12,261 bases of DNA from Parachlamydiaceae bacterium (GTDB lineage Bacteria; Chlamydiota; Chlamydiia; Chlamydiales; Parachlamydiaceae), in assembly GCA_013817115.1 (NCBI GenBank), contig JACDDG010000031.1, forward strand, positions 1 to 12,261, read 5' to 3'. Below, one piece after another: positions 1 to 7,100 of this stretch. Position 1 is the stretch's first letter; each line of letters starts with the position of its first letter. The notes below the pieces were generated by a model, which saw nothing but the letters and a program-made list of their open reading frames with translations, did no database searches and was not told the origin of the DNA. A program made the translations under genes and the position numbers.

Positions 1-118
1 GTCCGTATTCCTGGTAAACCCCAAGTTCAATATCATGATCTGGAAAAGAGAAGGCGAGGTTGGGAAAACGGAGGGTTGCTTAGGGATAAATTGACCGATA
101 AGGTGAACAAGCCCTGCT
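1..118. other. Unassigned edge segment before the third-chaperone relic
   Basis: No intact gene can be named here. On the plus strand frame 1 is open from the window edge to a stop at about 181-183, beginning VRIPGKPQVQYHDLEK. On the minus strand two frames look protein-like in series: GLVHLIGQFIPKQP in one, then FPNLAFSFPDHDIELGVYQ in another, as if a minus-strand gene had suffered a frameshift near positions 65-80. I recognise neither product. The segment directly abuts the point where chaperone homology stops, so it is probably the foreign partner of a recombination junction. Confidence 0.25.
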
Positions 119-140
119 TTTCCCATTCTTTAAGTTCCAT
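117..140 (-). pseudogene. Relic 5' end of a third LcrH/SycD-type chaperone
   Basis: On the minus strand an ATG at 140-138 opens MELKEWEK, matching the first eight codons of the intact chaperone starting at 3232 (MELKQWEK). The leader just upstream, with its TAGGTGAG ribosome-binding region and the GAGATCTTTACC block, is almost identical to that of the intact copy. After codon eight the frame runs into unrelated residues (QGLFTLSV...) and stops at about position 33. This is best read as the surviving tip of a third module copy truncated by recombination. The sequence identity is seen directly; the deletion history is inferred. Confidence 0.7.
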
Positions 141-228
141 ATACTCACCTAGCCAGGTAAAGATCTCAAATTCTATTAATTAATTTAATTTTATTAATTT
201 AATTTATCAAACAAATGTTTATTTTTTT

Positions 229-258
229 ATTATGTACCCAATCCAATATTAGATGCAA
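229..258 (-). promoter_or_regulatory. Decayed copy of the chaperone promoter
   Basis: Minus-strand TTGCAT (253-258) and CATAAT (229-234) are separated by 18 nt. They occupy the same place, relative to the chaperone leader, as the better promoter at 3303-3331. The adjoining TTAATTGTTAATTTAATT block (about 260-277) is also shared by both spacers. Its present target is only the truncated chaperone start, so it may be non-functional. Confidence 0.4.
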
Positions 259-333
259 TATTAATTGTTAATTTAATTTCCGTGATTCGCGAAATTTAAA
301 AGTATTTTTTTATATTCTGCATCCTATCATTAT

Positions 334-358
334 GGTTAAATCCATTCTCTTCCAGGGT
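334..358 (-). pseudogene. Relic 3' end of a T3S partner gene (PGREWI-stop)
   Basis: Read on the minus strand, this stretch encodes P-G-R-E-W-I followed by TAA, exactly the C-terminal six residues and stop of the partner protein ending at 3374. The next bases upstream still resemble that gene with a one-base gap. The intact partner at 495-2432 ends differently (RINEELL), so these bases are not its own end. They belong to the same relic junction as the truncated chaperone start at 117-140: partner end, spacer, chaperone start. Confidence 0.65.
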
Positions 359-382
359 TTATTAGATGTTTTTAAGTGCGAA

Positions 383-428
383 TGATACTCTTCTTTCTGA
401 AAAAGAAATTCCAGAAAGAAGAGTATCA
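383..428. terminator. Perfect 17-bp hairpin downstream of partner 1
   Basis: The arms at 383-399 (TGATACTCTTCTTTCTG) and 412-428 are exact reverse complements with a 12-nt loop. The hairpin starts 67 nt after the stop codon of the minus-strand gene ending at 495. There is no run of U directly after the stem on either strand, so it is not a classical intrinsic terminator. It could still stop transcription or protect the 3' end of the module mRNA. Confidence 0.5.
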
Positions 429-494
429 ATAAACAATAACACAGCATTCAATAGAGTTAGAGAGGTTGTGCCATGTTAGCAGTCCAGGAAATCT

Positions 495-2432
495 TTATAG
501 TAATTCTTCATTTATCCTTTTCAGTATTGCTTTATTAACATCTAAACTATCATCAAGTAAAGCCTGATTTAAAGTATCCCCCCTATTATCTTCGCTTTGT
601 TCAACTAAACCACGTAAAATAGGTGTATTGTAAGGGGGAATAACTTTTTCTTCTTCTCCCTCTGTCTTTAAATAATCATTGTACTGGAAGTGTAATTCCA
701 TATTTTCTAAAAATTCTTCAAGAGTTTCACCTTCTGGTGCATTTTCACCACTTAAATCCCCTTTACTACTTAGATCTCCTAAGCTTTCTTCTTCTGAAAT
801 TTTCTCTAAACTGACTTCTTCTTGGCTCAACTCATTTTCACTTAGAGTTAATTGATTTTGATCTGTACTTTCTATTGAATCTTCCGTGCTTTCAGAATCA
901 AAGAAGTGAATTTTTTCTAACAGGGAGTCTAAATCATCAAAAACTTCACCTGATCCCTCTTCTTTTTGACTTAAATTCTCTACTTTTTCAAAATCATTTA
1001 CAATTGCATAAAATCCATCGAAATTTTTATCTGGAGCAATTTCACTTTCTTCTTCAGATAATGTCTTATTTTTTGTTAATTGATTTTGAAGTTGGTTTTT
1101 CTCAATCTCATAATTTTGCAATAGTTTATCTTCATCAAAATTTGCTAATGACAAAGAACCACTAATAGCTGAAGAGCCGACTTCTAGAACATTTTCTTCT
1201 ACATCTTTTATATTTTCTTTACCTTTTACTAACAGCGGCTTATTTTCACCTTGATTTTTTAACAATTCTTGTCTTTCATTATGATCAAGATAAAGCCCCT
1301 TTGCAAATTTTTCATTATTAATTTCACCAATATTTGCTCGATTAAAATAAAAATAATATAACTCATTAACATTATCGGCATCTCTTTTAGAGATAAAGAT
1401 ATCCTTATTTCTCTCATTAAAATTTAATACTTTGGTGGTAAATTTAAAAAGTCCCTCTTTATCCGATTCATGCTGAATTTCATATCTCCCCAAATCTTTA
1501 CCTAAAACATCTACTGCATCTTCATTACTTAAGATTTTCTTTTCATCGTTTTTGTATGCATTTAATAAATATTTCCCAACTTCACCAAGTTTTTGATAAA
1601 TTTCTTTTTTCTGGTTTATTTTTCCTATGATTAACATGGCTTCTTTAACTTCATCGCGTGTCAAAGGTTTTGCAGGCGTATCATTCGGAGTCATTTTGTT
1701 AATCAATCCCTGAAGTTTAGCTTTTGCTTGCGGAGGAATTCCCCCAGTAATATCTTTTAAAATAATATGTCCTTCTTCTGAATTTGATACCAACTCCTTC
1801 ATGGCATTCCCAACTTCCTCTCGTTCCATCACTTTAGTATGTATAGTAACTAAACGGTTTATTTCGTTATCAGTCAGTATAACTTTAGCATCAGGAACAG
1901 ACTCAAGAAATTTTCGATCTGATTCGCTTATTAGGTAATTACTATCGTGATCACCATTAATTTTTTGAAATATTTCCGCCCTTTTAACATTAGCCTCAGA
2001 TGGTCTAATATTAGCAGGAATTGATTCAAAAATACGCTGGCTGAAAAAATTTTTAATTTGGCCTCCAACTTTGCAAGCTTGGTCTTTACAAAAATCTTTT
2101 ACAGGCGAGACTCCGCCATATCCATTAGCATCGGTTTTTGTTTTAAGAGCTGCATGTGCATTCTGGCCTAATTTATAGGCTAAAAAGGCAGCCCCCCCTA
2201 TAGCAAGAAAGGGGCTTCCAGCCACAATAGCTACAACAGCTAATGCAACTCCAGCAGACCCTAGAACCACTCGGCCAACAGCCTCAGAAGCTTTACTGAA
2301 GCCTGACCTTTCTAAAGAAAGAGACGGTTGTTGAGATAAAATTTCTTCTGTTTTATTTTCCATCCCTTTTTTATTTGACAAGACCAGTTCATGCACTGGA
2401 GAATTATTGTTAATAGATCCCATGTTATACAT
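495..2432 (-). CDS. Putative type III secretion substrate, hydrophobic-hairpin paralogue 1
   Basis: A 645-residue protein that I cannot assign to a named family. Residues about 1-45 are polar. Residues 51-88 form a Gly/Ala-rich hydrophobic stretch that can make two short membrane helices, as in translocators or chlamydial Inc proteins. A motif with Cys115 and Cys120 (KDFCKDQAC) follows. Residues 140-400 are predicted-helical and polar, and about 430-615 is very acidic and Ser/Glu-rich. It starts 23 nt after the chaperone gene at 2456, the order typical of LcrH-type chaperones and their hydrophobic clients, so it is probably exported by T3S and inserted in a host or inclusion membrane; this is inference. 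It aligns along most of its length with the protein at 3374-4912 (shared FSKASEAVG, DNVN, AKGLYL). TAGG sits 9 nt before an internal ATG at 2423, which may be the true start. Confidence 0.8.
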   Translation of the reverse strand: MYNMGSINNNSPVHELVLSNKKGMENKTEEILSQQPSLSLERSGFSKASEAVGRVVLGSAGVALAVVAIVAGSPFLAIGGAAFLAYKLGQNAHAALKTKTDANGYGGVSPVKDFCKDQACKVGGQIKNFFSQRIFESIPANIRPSEANVKRAEIFQKINGDHDSNYLISESDRKFLESVPDAKVILTDNEINRLVTIHTKVMEREEVGNAMKELVSNSEEGHIILKDITGGIPPQAKAKLQGLINKMTPNDTPAKPLTRDEVKEAMLIIGKINQKKEIYQKLGEVGKYLLNAYKNDEKKILSNEDAVDVLGKDLGRYEIQHESDKEGLFKFTTKVLNFNERNKDIFISKRDADNVNELYYFYFNRANIGEINNEKFAKGLYLDHNERQELLKNQGENKPLLVKGKENIKDVEENVLEVGSSAISGSLSLANFDEDKLLQNYEIEKNQLQNQLTKNKTLSEEESEIAPDKNFDGFYAIVNDFEKVENLSQKEEGSGEVFDDLDSLLEKIHFFDSESTEDSIESTDQNQLTLSENELSQEEVSLEKISEEESLGDLSSKGDLSGENAPEGETLEEFLENMELHFQYNDYLKTEGEEEKVIPPYNTPILRGLVEQSEDNRGDTLNQALLDDSLDVNKAILKRINEELL

Positions 2433-2455
2433 CCTAATATTAAATTATTTGATTT

Positions 2456-3232
2456 TTATGATGTTTTAGATAATAAAAACTCATAAGTTTTTTGCCACTG
2501 AGCCGTCGTTTCTGTACTCTGGCTCAATACGTTTTTTGCCGCTTCAAGTTGAATTTTAGCACTAGTAATATCGCCATCTGCAATATAATTATCCGCACAG
2601 TACAAATATAGCGATGGAATATCTGGAAAAGCAATTTCTGCCAATTTATAAATTTCTATTGCAGCTTGATATCTACCCATTTGCTTATCACACATGGCTG
2701 CTGAAACCCAAAATTCACAAATTTGAGGAGCAATTTTCATTAGAAAAAGCATCACAAATTTCGAGTTATCAGGCTCATTTTTATAAAGAGATTGTCCGAA
2801 GGCGTAGCAGTGGTTCAAAGTTTCTAAACTTAATCCACACATTTCGTATATAGGTGTGTAGATATCCTCAGAAATAATTGGATCAGATTCTTGATGAGGT
2901 TGATTGGACCTCTCTTTTTGTGCATCAGCTTCCAAGTACCTGGAAATATTCTCCTCGCAATGACAAAACTCTTCACTGACACTATCCCACACCTCTTTAG
3001 CCACTGCTTGAGGCATTTGATTACAAATTAGTGAAAGAGCCTGATTTATAACATCATCGGCAGTTTTAGAATGAATCAATTGAGCAAGTTGGTCTCTATA
3101 TCCAGAAAGTTGAAACTCTTTGGATCGTAAAGGGTCTGGCATGACTAACTCATTACCTTTCTCTTTCATATAAAGGTCTATTTGATTTTCTATGACTTTG
3201 TCATAATGCTTTTCCCATTGTTTAAGTTCCAT
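2456..3232 (-). CDS. LcrH/SycD-family type III secretion chaperone (TPR), copy 1
   Basis: A cytosolic tetratricopeptide chaperone of 258 residues, expected to hold its hydrophobic client in a secretion-competent state and deliver it to the T3S machinery. The N-terminal half (1-120) is helical and family-specific. Residues about 136-238 carry three TPR-like units in the SycD layout: GLSLETLNHCYAFGQSLY, then EFWVSAAMCDKQMGRYQAAI with the small-residue turn and G-x-Y-x-x-A-I signature, then a unit around LYCADNYIADG and AKIQLEAA. The length resembles chlamydial Scc2 (about 230) more than Yersinia SycD (about 168). AGGAG lies 5 nt before the ATG. The gene immediately precedes the hydrophobic partner ending at 495, which is the probable client. 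It is about 250 residues colinear with the broken copy at 4970-5721. Confidence 0.88.
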   Translation of the reverse strand: MELKQWEKHYDKVIENQIDLYMKEKGNELVMPDPLRSKEFQLSGYRDQLAQLIHSKTADDVINQALSLICNQMPQAVAKEVWDSVSEEFCHCEENISRYLEADAQKERSNQPHQESDPIISEDIYTPIYEMCGLSLETLNHCYAFGQSLYKNEPDNSKFVMLFLMKIAPQICEFWVSAAMCDKQMGRYQAAIEIYKLAEIAFPDIPSLYLYCADNYIADGDITSAKIQLEAAKNVLSQSTETTAQWQKTYEFLLSKTS

Positions 3233-3237
3233 ATACT

Positions 3238-3242
3238 CTCCT
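3238..3242 (-). promoter_or_regulatory. Ribosome-binding site of chaperone 1
   Basis: Minus-strand AGGAG, 5 nt upstream of the ATG at 3232-3230, fixes the start. It is embedded in a leader (GAGATCTTTACC...AGGAGAGTAT) that is nearly duplicated at 141-170 before the relic chaperone start. Confidence 0.7.
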
Positions 3243-3302
3243 AGCGAGGTAAAGATCTCAAATTTTATAAATTAACTTAATTATTATTAATTATATATCC
3301 TT

Positions 3303-3331
3303 ATTATACACCCAATCTAGTATGCCCGCAA
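3303..3331 (-). promoter_or_regulatory. Sigma-70-type promoter of module 1
   Basis: Minus-strand TTGCGG (3326-3331) and a perfect TATAAT (3303-3308) are separated by exactly 17 nt. Transcription would start near 3296, about 64 nt before the chaperone ATG. The block TTAATTGTTAATTTAATT just upstream is conserved in the relic spacer at about 260-277 and could be an operator or UP-like element. The promoter implies that module 1 (chaperone plus partner) can be transcribed independently of module 2. Confidence 0.55.
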
Positions 3332-3373
3332 AATTAATTGTTAATTTAATTACTTTATATATCAGCATGGTTG

Positions 3374-4912
3374 TTAGATCCATTCTCTTCCAGGGTATTT
3401 ATCAGGTATGTCTGTATCTTCCACTTCCACTCCACTTTTATCATCAATTTCCTCTTCACTATCTATAACTTCATTCTCATCTTGTGAAGATAAACCTTCA
3501 TAAAAGCTAGAATCTTCGTTTTCAACTTGCACATTATCCGGATTGTTATTTCCCACTTTAAGAATTTCCTTTCTTTCATCATCGTTTAAATACAACCCTT
3601 TTGCTAGTTGAACAGCTATATTATTTCTTTCATCAAAATTGTCTACTGCGTCATACTTCAAATTTCTATAATCTAAAGCTCGTTGTGATAAATTATCATT
3701 GTCTGGATAATCTATATCATTTACACCCCAATAATAATCATCTAAATCGTTCACATTATCAATATCCTTTTGAGACACAAAGATATCCTTGTTTCTTATG
3801 TGAAAGTCTGTAACTTTTTTTGTAAATTCTTCAAGTCCATTTTTATTCTTTTCATTTTCATATATTGTTGAAAAATATCGTTCAATTTCATCAAGTTTTC
3901 CATAAACTTCTTGTTTTATTGAATATTTATCCAGAATCGCCAAAACTTCTGACGCTTCATTTAAGCTTAACGGCCTTGGTGGAGTTTCACCAGGCAACAT
4001 TTTGTCAAGGCTAGCCTGCAATTGATTTTTTGATTTTGATGGCAAGTCTAGAGAATCAATAGTGCCTTTTTCTTCGATTAGTGAATATAACTTGTTTAAG
4101 ACATCGCTCCTGGCATCAAGTTTTTGACCAATATTGATTAGCCTATTTAATTCACTAGTGCTCATGGCACCTGTACTCTTGCCCTTTAAGTTATTTACAA
4201 AATCTTGATCACTTAAACTTATTAACGCAGCAGCAAAATCACGATCAGAGACAATCGTCTCTCTAATACCATTTTTTTTTGTGAGCGCTATATTAGCATC
4301 AGCTTGCAGGTTTTTATTTTCGTAGATTGATGGGAGAGCTTCTAATGCTCGCTGTGTAAAAAAGTTTTTAATTTGAGCACCAACTCGGCAAGCTTGATCT
4401 TTGCAAAAATCTTTTATTGGAGAGTCTCCTTTGTACCCCTTGGCATCTAATTTATCTTTAATATTATTATGAACTTGATTACCTGAGGAGAGTGCCTTCT
4501 TACCACCTAAGTAGCCTAAGAAAGCAACTCCACCGAGGGCGATAAAAGGGCTTGCGGCGAGAACTGAGACTGCAGCAAGAGCTGCAACAATTGCACCTCC
4601 GGCGCCTATAGCGGTTCCTAGAATTACACTACCAACTGCTTCCGAAGCCTTACTGAAAACCGACCGGGACTCTTTAACTTCAGCATTTGAGCTAAGATTA
4701 TCAGCCTCAGCACTCTCATAACTATCTTCAATTAAATCATTCATTGATGAATCATCACCAAAATTAGCAAAAATGTCATGCTCTTTCCCCAAATGAGTAA
4801 TGTTGGGTTGGCTTTCAAGACCCTCACTCACAGACACAAATTCTTCATGCCAATTTTTATTATTTTGATAGAAATCAGGCTGATTTATCTCATTCGAATA
4901 ATTATTAAGCAT
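3374..4912 (-). CDS. Putative type III secretion substrate, hydrophobic-hairpin paralogue 2
   Basis: Paralogue of the product of 495-2432, about 512 residues, of unrecognised family. A polar acidic N-terminus is followed by FSKASEAVG. A 45-residue Gly/Ala-rich hydrophobic region (residues 98-145 counted from the upstream ATG at 4927) is slightly longer than in paralogue 1 and can form a two-helix hairpin. Next come a D-A-K-G-Y-x-G-x-S-P turn, the KDFCKDQAC motif (Cys175, Cys180) and a helical middle. The acidic tail is shorter and ends PGREWI. I chose the ATG at 4912 because GGAG lies 7 nt before it; the ATG at 4927 has no visible ribosome-binding site. It follows the chaperone gene ending at 4970, so a chaperone-client pair is likely. 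Membrane insertion after T3S is inferred from the architecture only. Confidence 0.8.
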   Translation of the reverse strand: MLNNYSNEINQPDFYQNNKNWHEEFVSVSEGLESQPNITHLGKEHDIFANFGDDSSMNDLIEDSYESAEADNLSSNAEVKESRSVFSKASEAVGSVILGTAIGAGGAIVAALAAVSVLAASPFIALGGVAFLGYLGGKKALSSGNQVHNNIKDKLDAKGYKGDSPIKDFCKDQACRVGAQIKNFFTQRALEALPSIYENKNLQADANIALTKKNGIRETIVSDRDFAAALISLSDQDFVNNLKGKSTGAMSTSELNRLINIGQKLDARSDVLNKLYSLIEEKGTIDSLDLPSKSKNQLQASLDKMLPGETPPRPLSLNEASEVLAILDKYSIKQEVYGKLDEIERYFSTIYENEKNKNGLEEFTKKVTDFHIRNKDIFVSQKDIDNVNDLDDYYWGVNDIDYPDNDNLSQRALDYRNLKYDAVDNFDERNNIAVQLAKGLYLNDDERKEILKVGNNNPDNVQVENEDSSFYEGLSSQDENEVIDSEEEIDDKSGVEVEDTDIPDKYPGREWI

Positions 4913-4969
4913 ATAATAACTCCGCATTTTTAATTTTAAATTATTTTACAAAACTTTCAATTTATAAGT

Positions 4970-5721
4970 TTAGGCTACCTTAGCCGACAAGTAGTTATAG
5001 GTTGGTTGCCATTGAGAGTTAGCATTCGAATCGTGCTCAATTAATTTTTTTGCAGATTCAAGTTGAATTTTAGCGTTAATTGAATCTCCTGATGACAAAC
5101 AATTATCAGCGCAAAACAAGAAAATTGAGGGGTTATCAGGAAAAAAGGTTTCAGCTAACTTATAAACTTCTATAGCCGCTTGATAATTTCCCATTTTTTA
5201 TCGCACATCGCTGTTGCGACCCAAAACTCTGGAATTTGAGGTGCAATTTGCATAAGAAATAACATTACCGATTTTGAATGATCGAATTCCTTTTTTCCAT
5301 AAAGAAATTGTCCGAAAGCGTAGCAATATTTAAGTGTTTGCAGAGACAACCCACACATTTTATATATGGGAACGTAGTTATCCGACTTGTCTTCAGAATT
5401 TACATTTTCTCCATCTGCTTCCAAATATTTTAAAATATTCTCCTCGCAGTGTGAAAAATCTTCAGAGACACCATCCCAGACATCTTTAGAAACCGTTTCA
5501 GGCATCTGATTACAAATCAGTTTCAATGCTTGTGAAATAATTTCGTCAGCCTTTTTAGAATGAATCATTTCCGATAGGCTTTTACGGTGTAAAGCGAGTT
5601 GATATTCTTTTGATTTTAATGGATCTGGAACGACTAATTCACTTCCCTTCTCCTCAAGATAAAGATCTATATTTTCGTCCATAATTTTGTCGTAATGTTC
5701 TTTCCAATTTTTAAGTTTCAT
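4970..5721 (-). pseudogene. LcrH/SycD-family T3S chaperone, copy 2, frameshifted
   Basis: Same protein as the chaperone at 2456-3232 but split by a one-base loss. The first frame (5721-5170) matches through residue 176 (...ATAMCDKK), then reads WEIIKRL and stops. The remainder (from 5194 to 4970) continues MGNYQAAIEVYKLAE in the next frame and matches to the C-terminus. Joined, the product would be about 250 residues. The break lies in a run of six A on the coding strand (5194-5199); the intact copy has seven bases there (AGCAAAT context). The short product would keep TPR1 but lose TPR2-3, which form the client groove. No ribosome-binding site precedes the internal ATG at 5194. It may be a true pseudogene, a sequencing error in a homopolymer, or a gene rescued by slippage at the A-run. 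GGAGGT sits 3 nt before the ATG at 5721. Confidence 0.82.
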
Positions 5722-5781
5722 AAGACCTCCACAATAATTTGATTCATGCTTAGAATTTTAGAATTCATAAACTCTACTTTT

Positions 5782-5813
5782 AGTATACTTTATTTCAATT
5801 ATTAAATAAAGTA
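5782..5813 (-). promoter_or_regulatory. Palindrome and candidate promoter upstream of chaperone 2
   Basis: TACTTTATTT (5786-5795) and its exact reverse complement (5804-5813) are separated by 8 nt, forming a 10-bp inverted repeat. A minus-strand TATACT (5782-5787) overlaps its edge and is a plausible -10 box about 60 nt before the chaperone ATG; the -35 at 17 nt spacing is poor. A repressor or activator site overlapping the promoter is a reasonable guess. This spacer does not resemble the one in front of chaperone 1. Confidence 0.4.
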
Positions 5814-5924
5814 GCTTCTATTAACCTTATTTTTTTAATTTTATTAGCTTTTACTTGTAGTTTTAAGCATATCAATGCAATTTCCTTGCCAGTTTGTGTG
5901 GGAAATATGAACATGAGAGGATCC

Positions 5925-6060
5925 TGTCTACATTTTTGCCCCCAATTTCACTTGCTGAGATCGTAGCTTGGATTTCTTTTTACTACCTTGATAGTCAAAT
6001 CTTTTTAAAAATAAGCCCTTACATATATTCCCACAAAAAAATAAAAGTAATAGACTAATT
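5925..6060 (-). pseudogene. Possible insertion-sequence relic in the divergent spacer
   Basis: The spacer 5722-6141 separates the divergent chaperone 2 and 2H-type genes. Within it the minus strand has an open frame ending at TAG (5928-5930) with a basic tail RFDYQGSKKKSKLRSQQVK and no usable start. The bases across that stop (TGTCTACATTTTTGCCCCC on the plus strand) begin with TG and resemble the end of an IS3/IS481-type element, where the transposase stop lies close to the terminal repeat. This is a pattern impression only; no matching second end was found, and the frame may be chance. Confidence 0.2.
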
Positions 6061-6085
6061 GATAGTTAGAAAAAACACTTTAATT

Positions 6086-6116
6086 TAGAATTCCCGTTTT
6101 GTCCGCTGCAGCAGCG
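6086..6116 (+). promoter_or_regulatory. Candidate -10 box and leader palindrome for the 2H-type gene
   Basis: TAGAAT (6086-6091) is a five-of-six match to a -10 box, with only a weak -35 (TAGTTA at 6063-6068). Fifteen bases on, CGCTGC and GCAGCG (6104-6109, 6111-6116) form an inverted repeat around one base. It lies in the predicted leader about 25 nt before the start codon, and could be a small hairpin or a protein-binding site. Confidence 0.3.
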
Positions 6117-6141
6117 AACAGGGCACAAAAACTACTATGGA

Positions 6142-6759
6142 ATGATAACAATGACTAAAAACAAATTTATGATGGCAATTTCTGCCCTAATGACCTCTCT
6201 TCTTATCTTTGCCGGGCTCTCCTTTGTATATAAAACAACCACGTTTCCGGCTTCTCCAACACCTACGGAGGCATCCGACACACAGACAACTGCCTCACAT
6301 TCGCCGATTATTTCTCCGCCATTTCAGAAGGCTCTCGATTACGCACAGCAAAACCTAAATCACACTGGAAAATTAATAAAAAAATCGGATGGATACGTAT
6401 ATCTCAAGGTTGATGACGCATATATCTCTAAATTGTTTCCTATGCTAGAACTTAAAAAGGAAGGATTTCGAGAAATAGATAATTCTCGTTCAAAGGAATC
6501 CCCCGGAGCACACATCAGCGTATTCTATTCAGATGAACATGTTAAACCACAAGAAATGGGGGATAATTTTCCTTTTAAATTAAAACAAATCAAAATTGCC
6601 ACGACCGCTAAAAATATGAGTTACGTGGTTTTAGAAGTTGAATCTCCTGAACTGGAAAATCTTAGAAAAAAATATGGGCATAGCGCCAAATTGCATGGCC
6701 ATGATTTCCACATTTCTATAGGCAAAAAGATGGTAAGATGGAACTACAAGAACCATTGA
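6142..6759 (+). CDS. Signal-anchored protein with two H-I-S motifs, candidate 2H phosphoesterase
   Basis: A 205-residue protein. Residues 5-30 are a positively charged start plus a hydrophobic segment (signal peptide or membrane anchor), then a Pro/Thr/Ser-rich linker (31-60), then a soluble domain. That domain holds H124-I-S126 in an AHISVF strand and H190-I-S192 in an HDFHISIG strand, 66 residues apart. Two H-x-S/T motifs on strands are the active-site signature of 2H phosphoesterases (2'-5' RNA ligase/cyclic phosphodiesterase-like). Activity on RNA or cyclic nucleotide is therefore plausible; location outside the cytoplasm is inferred from the N-terminus. No paralogue is visible nearby. 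It stands alone, divergent from the chaperone operon and followed by a palindromic element. GGA lies 9 nt before an in-frame ATG at 6151, which may be the true start. The family call is inference from motifs. Confidence 0.75.
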   Translation: MITMTKNKFMMAISALMTSLLIFAGLSFVYKTTTFPASPTPTEASDTQTTASHSPIISPPFQKALDYAQQNLNHTGKLIKKSDGYVYLKVDDAYISKLFPMLELKKEGFREIDNSRSKESPGAHISVFYSDEHVKPQEMGDNFPFKLKQIKIATTAKNMSYVVLEVESPELENLRKKYGHSAKLHGHDFHISIGKKMVRWNYKNH

Positions 6760-6813
6760 TTTATTTCATTTATTTGTATTTTGATGTGATTTATAGAATT
6801 GATTGTGATGAGG

Positions 6814-6974
6814 TATACCGAAGTGCGTCCAAATGTTGGATTTTTGGCTTTGAGAAAGCCCCGGGATTAAGCGATCAAAAACGACCCAATATTATAATAT
6901 GGGGCTGTTTTTGATCGCTTAATCGCGGGAGCTTTCTCAAAGCCAAAAACAAAATTTGAACGCACTTCGGTATA
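6814..6974. mobile_element. Palindromic MITE-like element, copy A
   Basis: A 161-bp near-perfect inverted repeat centred on ATATTATAATAT (6889-6900). The ends read TATACCGAAGTGCG and its complement, and each end abuts TA, as expected for TA-targeting Tc1/mariner-IS630-type mobilisation. It contains no coding frame. The left arm has GCCCCGGGATTAAGCGATC, the right arm the slightly different GATCGCTTAATCGCGGGAGC, so orientation can be told. The second copy at 11110-11271 has these arms swapped. Transcribed, it would fold into one long hairpin, so it may also end transcription of the gene finishing at 6759. The IS630 link is inference; no transposase is in the window. Confidence 0.8.
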
Positions 6975-7100
6975 TGTCATTTGTAACTCACTTGTTCAAT
7001 GAAGAACATTCTTGCTGAGCTGCGTTTTAGGGGCACAACATCACGATTGTGGCTTGGAGTTGTTTGTCAACTCCGTTTTGCTTATCATCGTAATGGTGAG

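Noticed and set aside
141..335. AT-rich spacer as a replication origin
   Set aside because: No DnaA-box cluster or iteron is visible, and the segment is explained as a copy of the inter-module spacer.
875..1165. Plus-strand open frame opposite partner 1
   Set aside because: It is antisense to a strongly supported coding region, is rich in Leu/Phe/His as expected from reverse-reading Glu/Lys/Asn codons, and has no ribosome-binding site.
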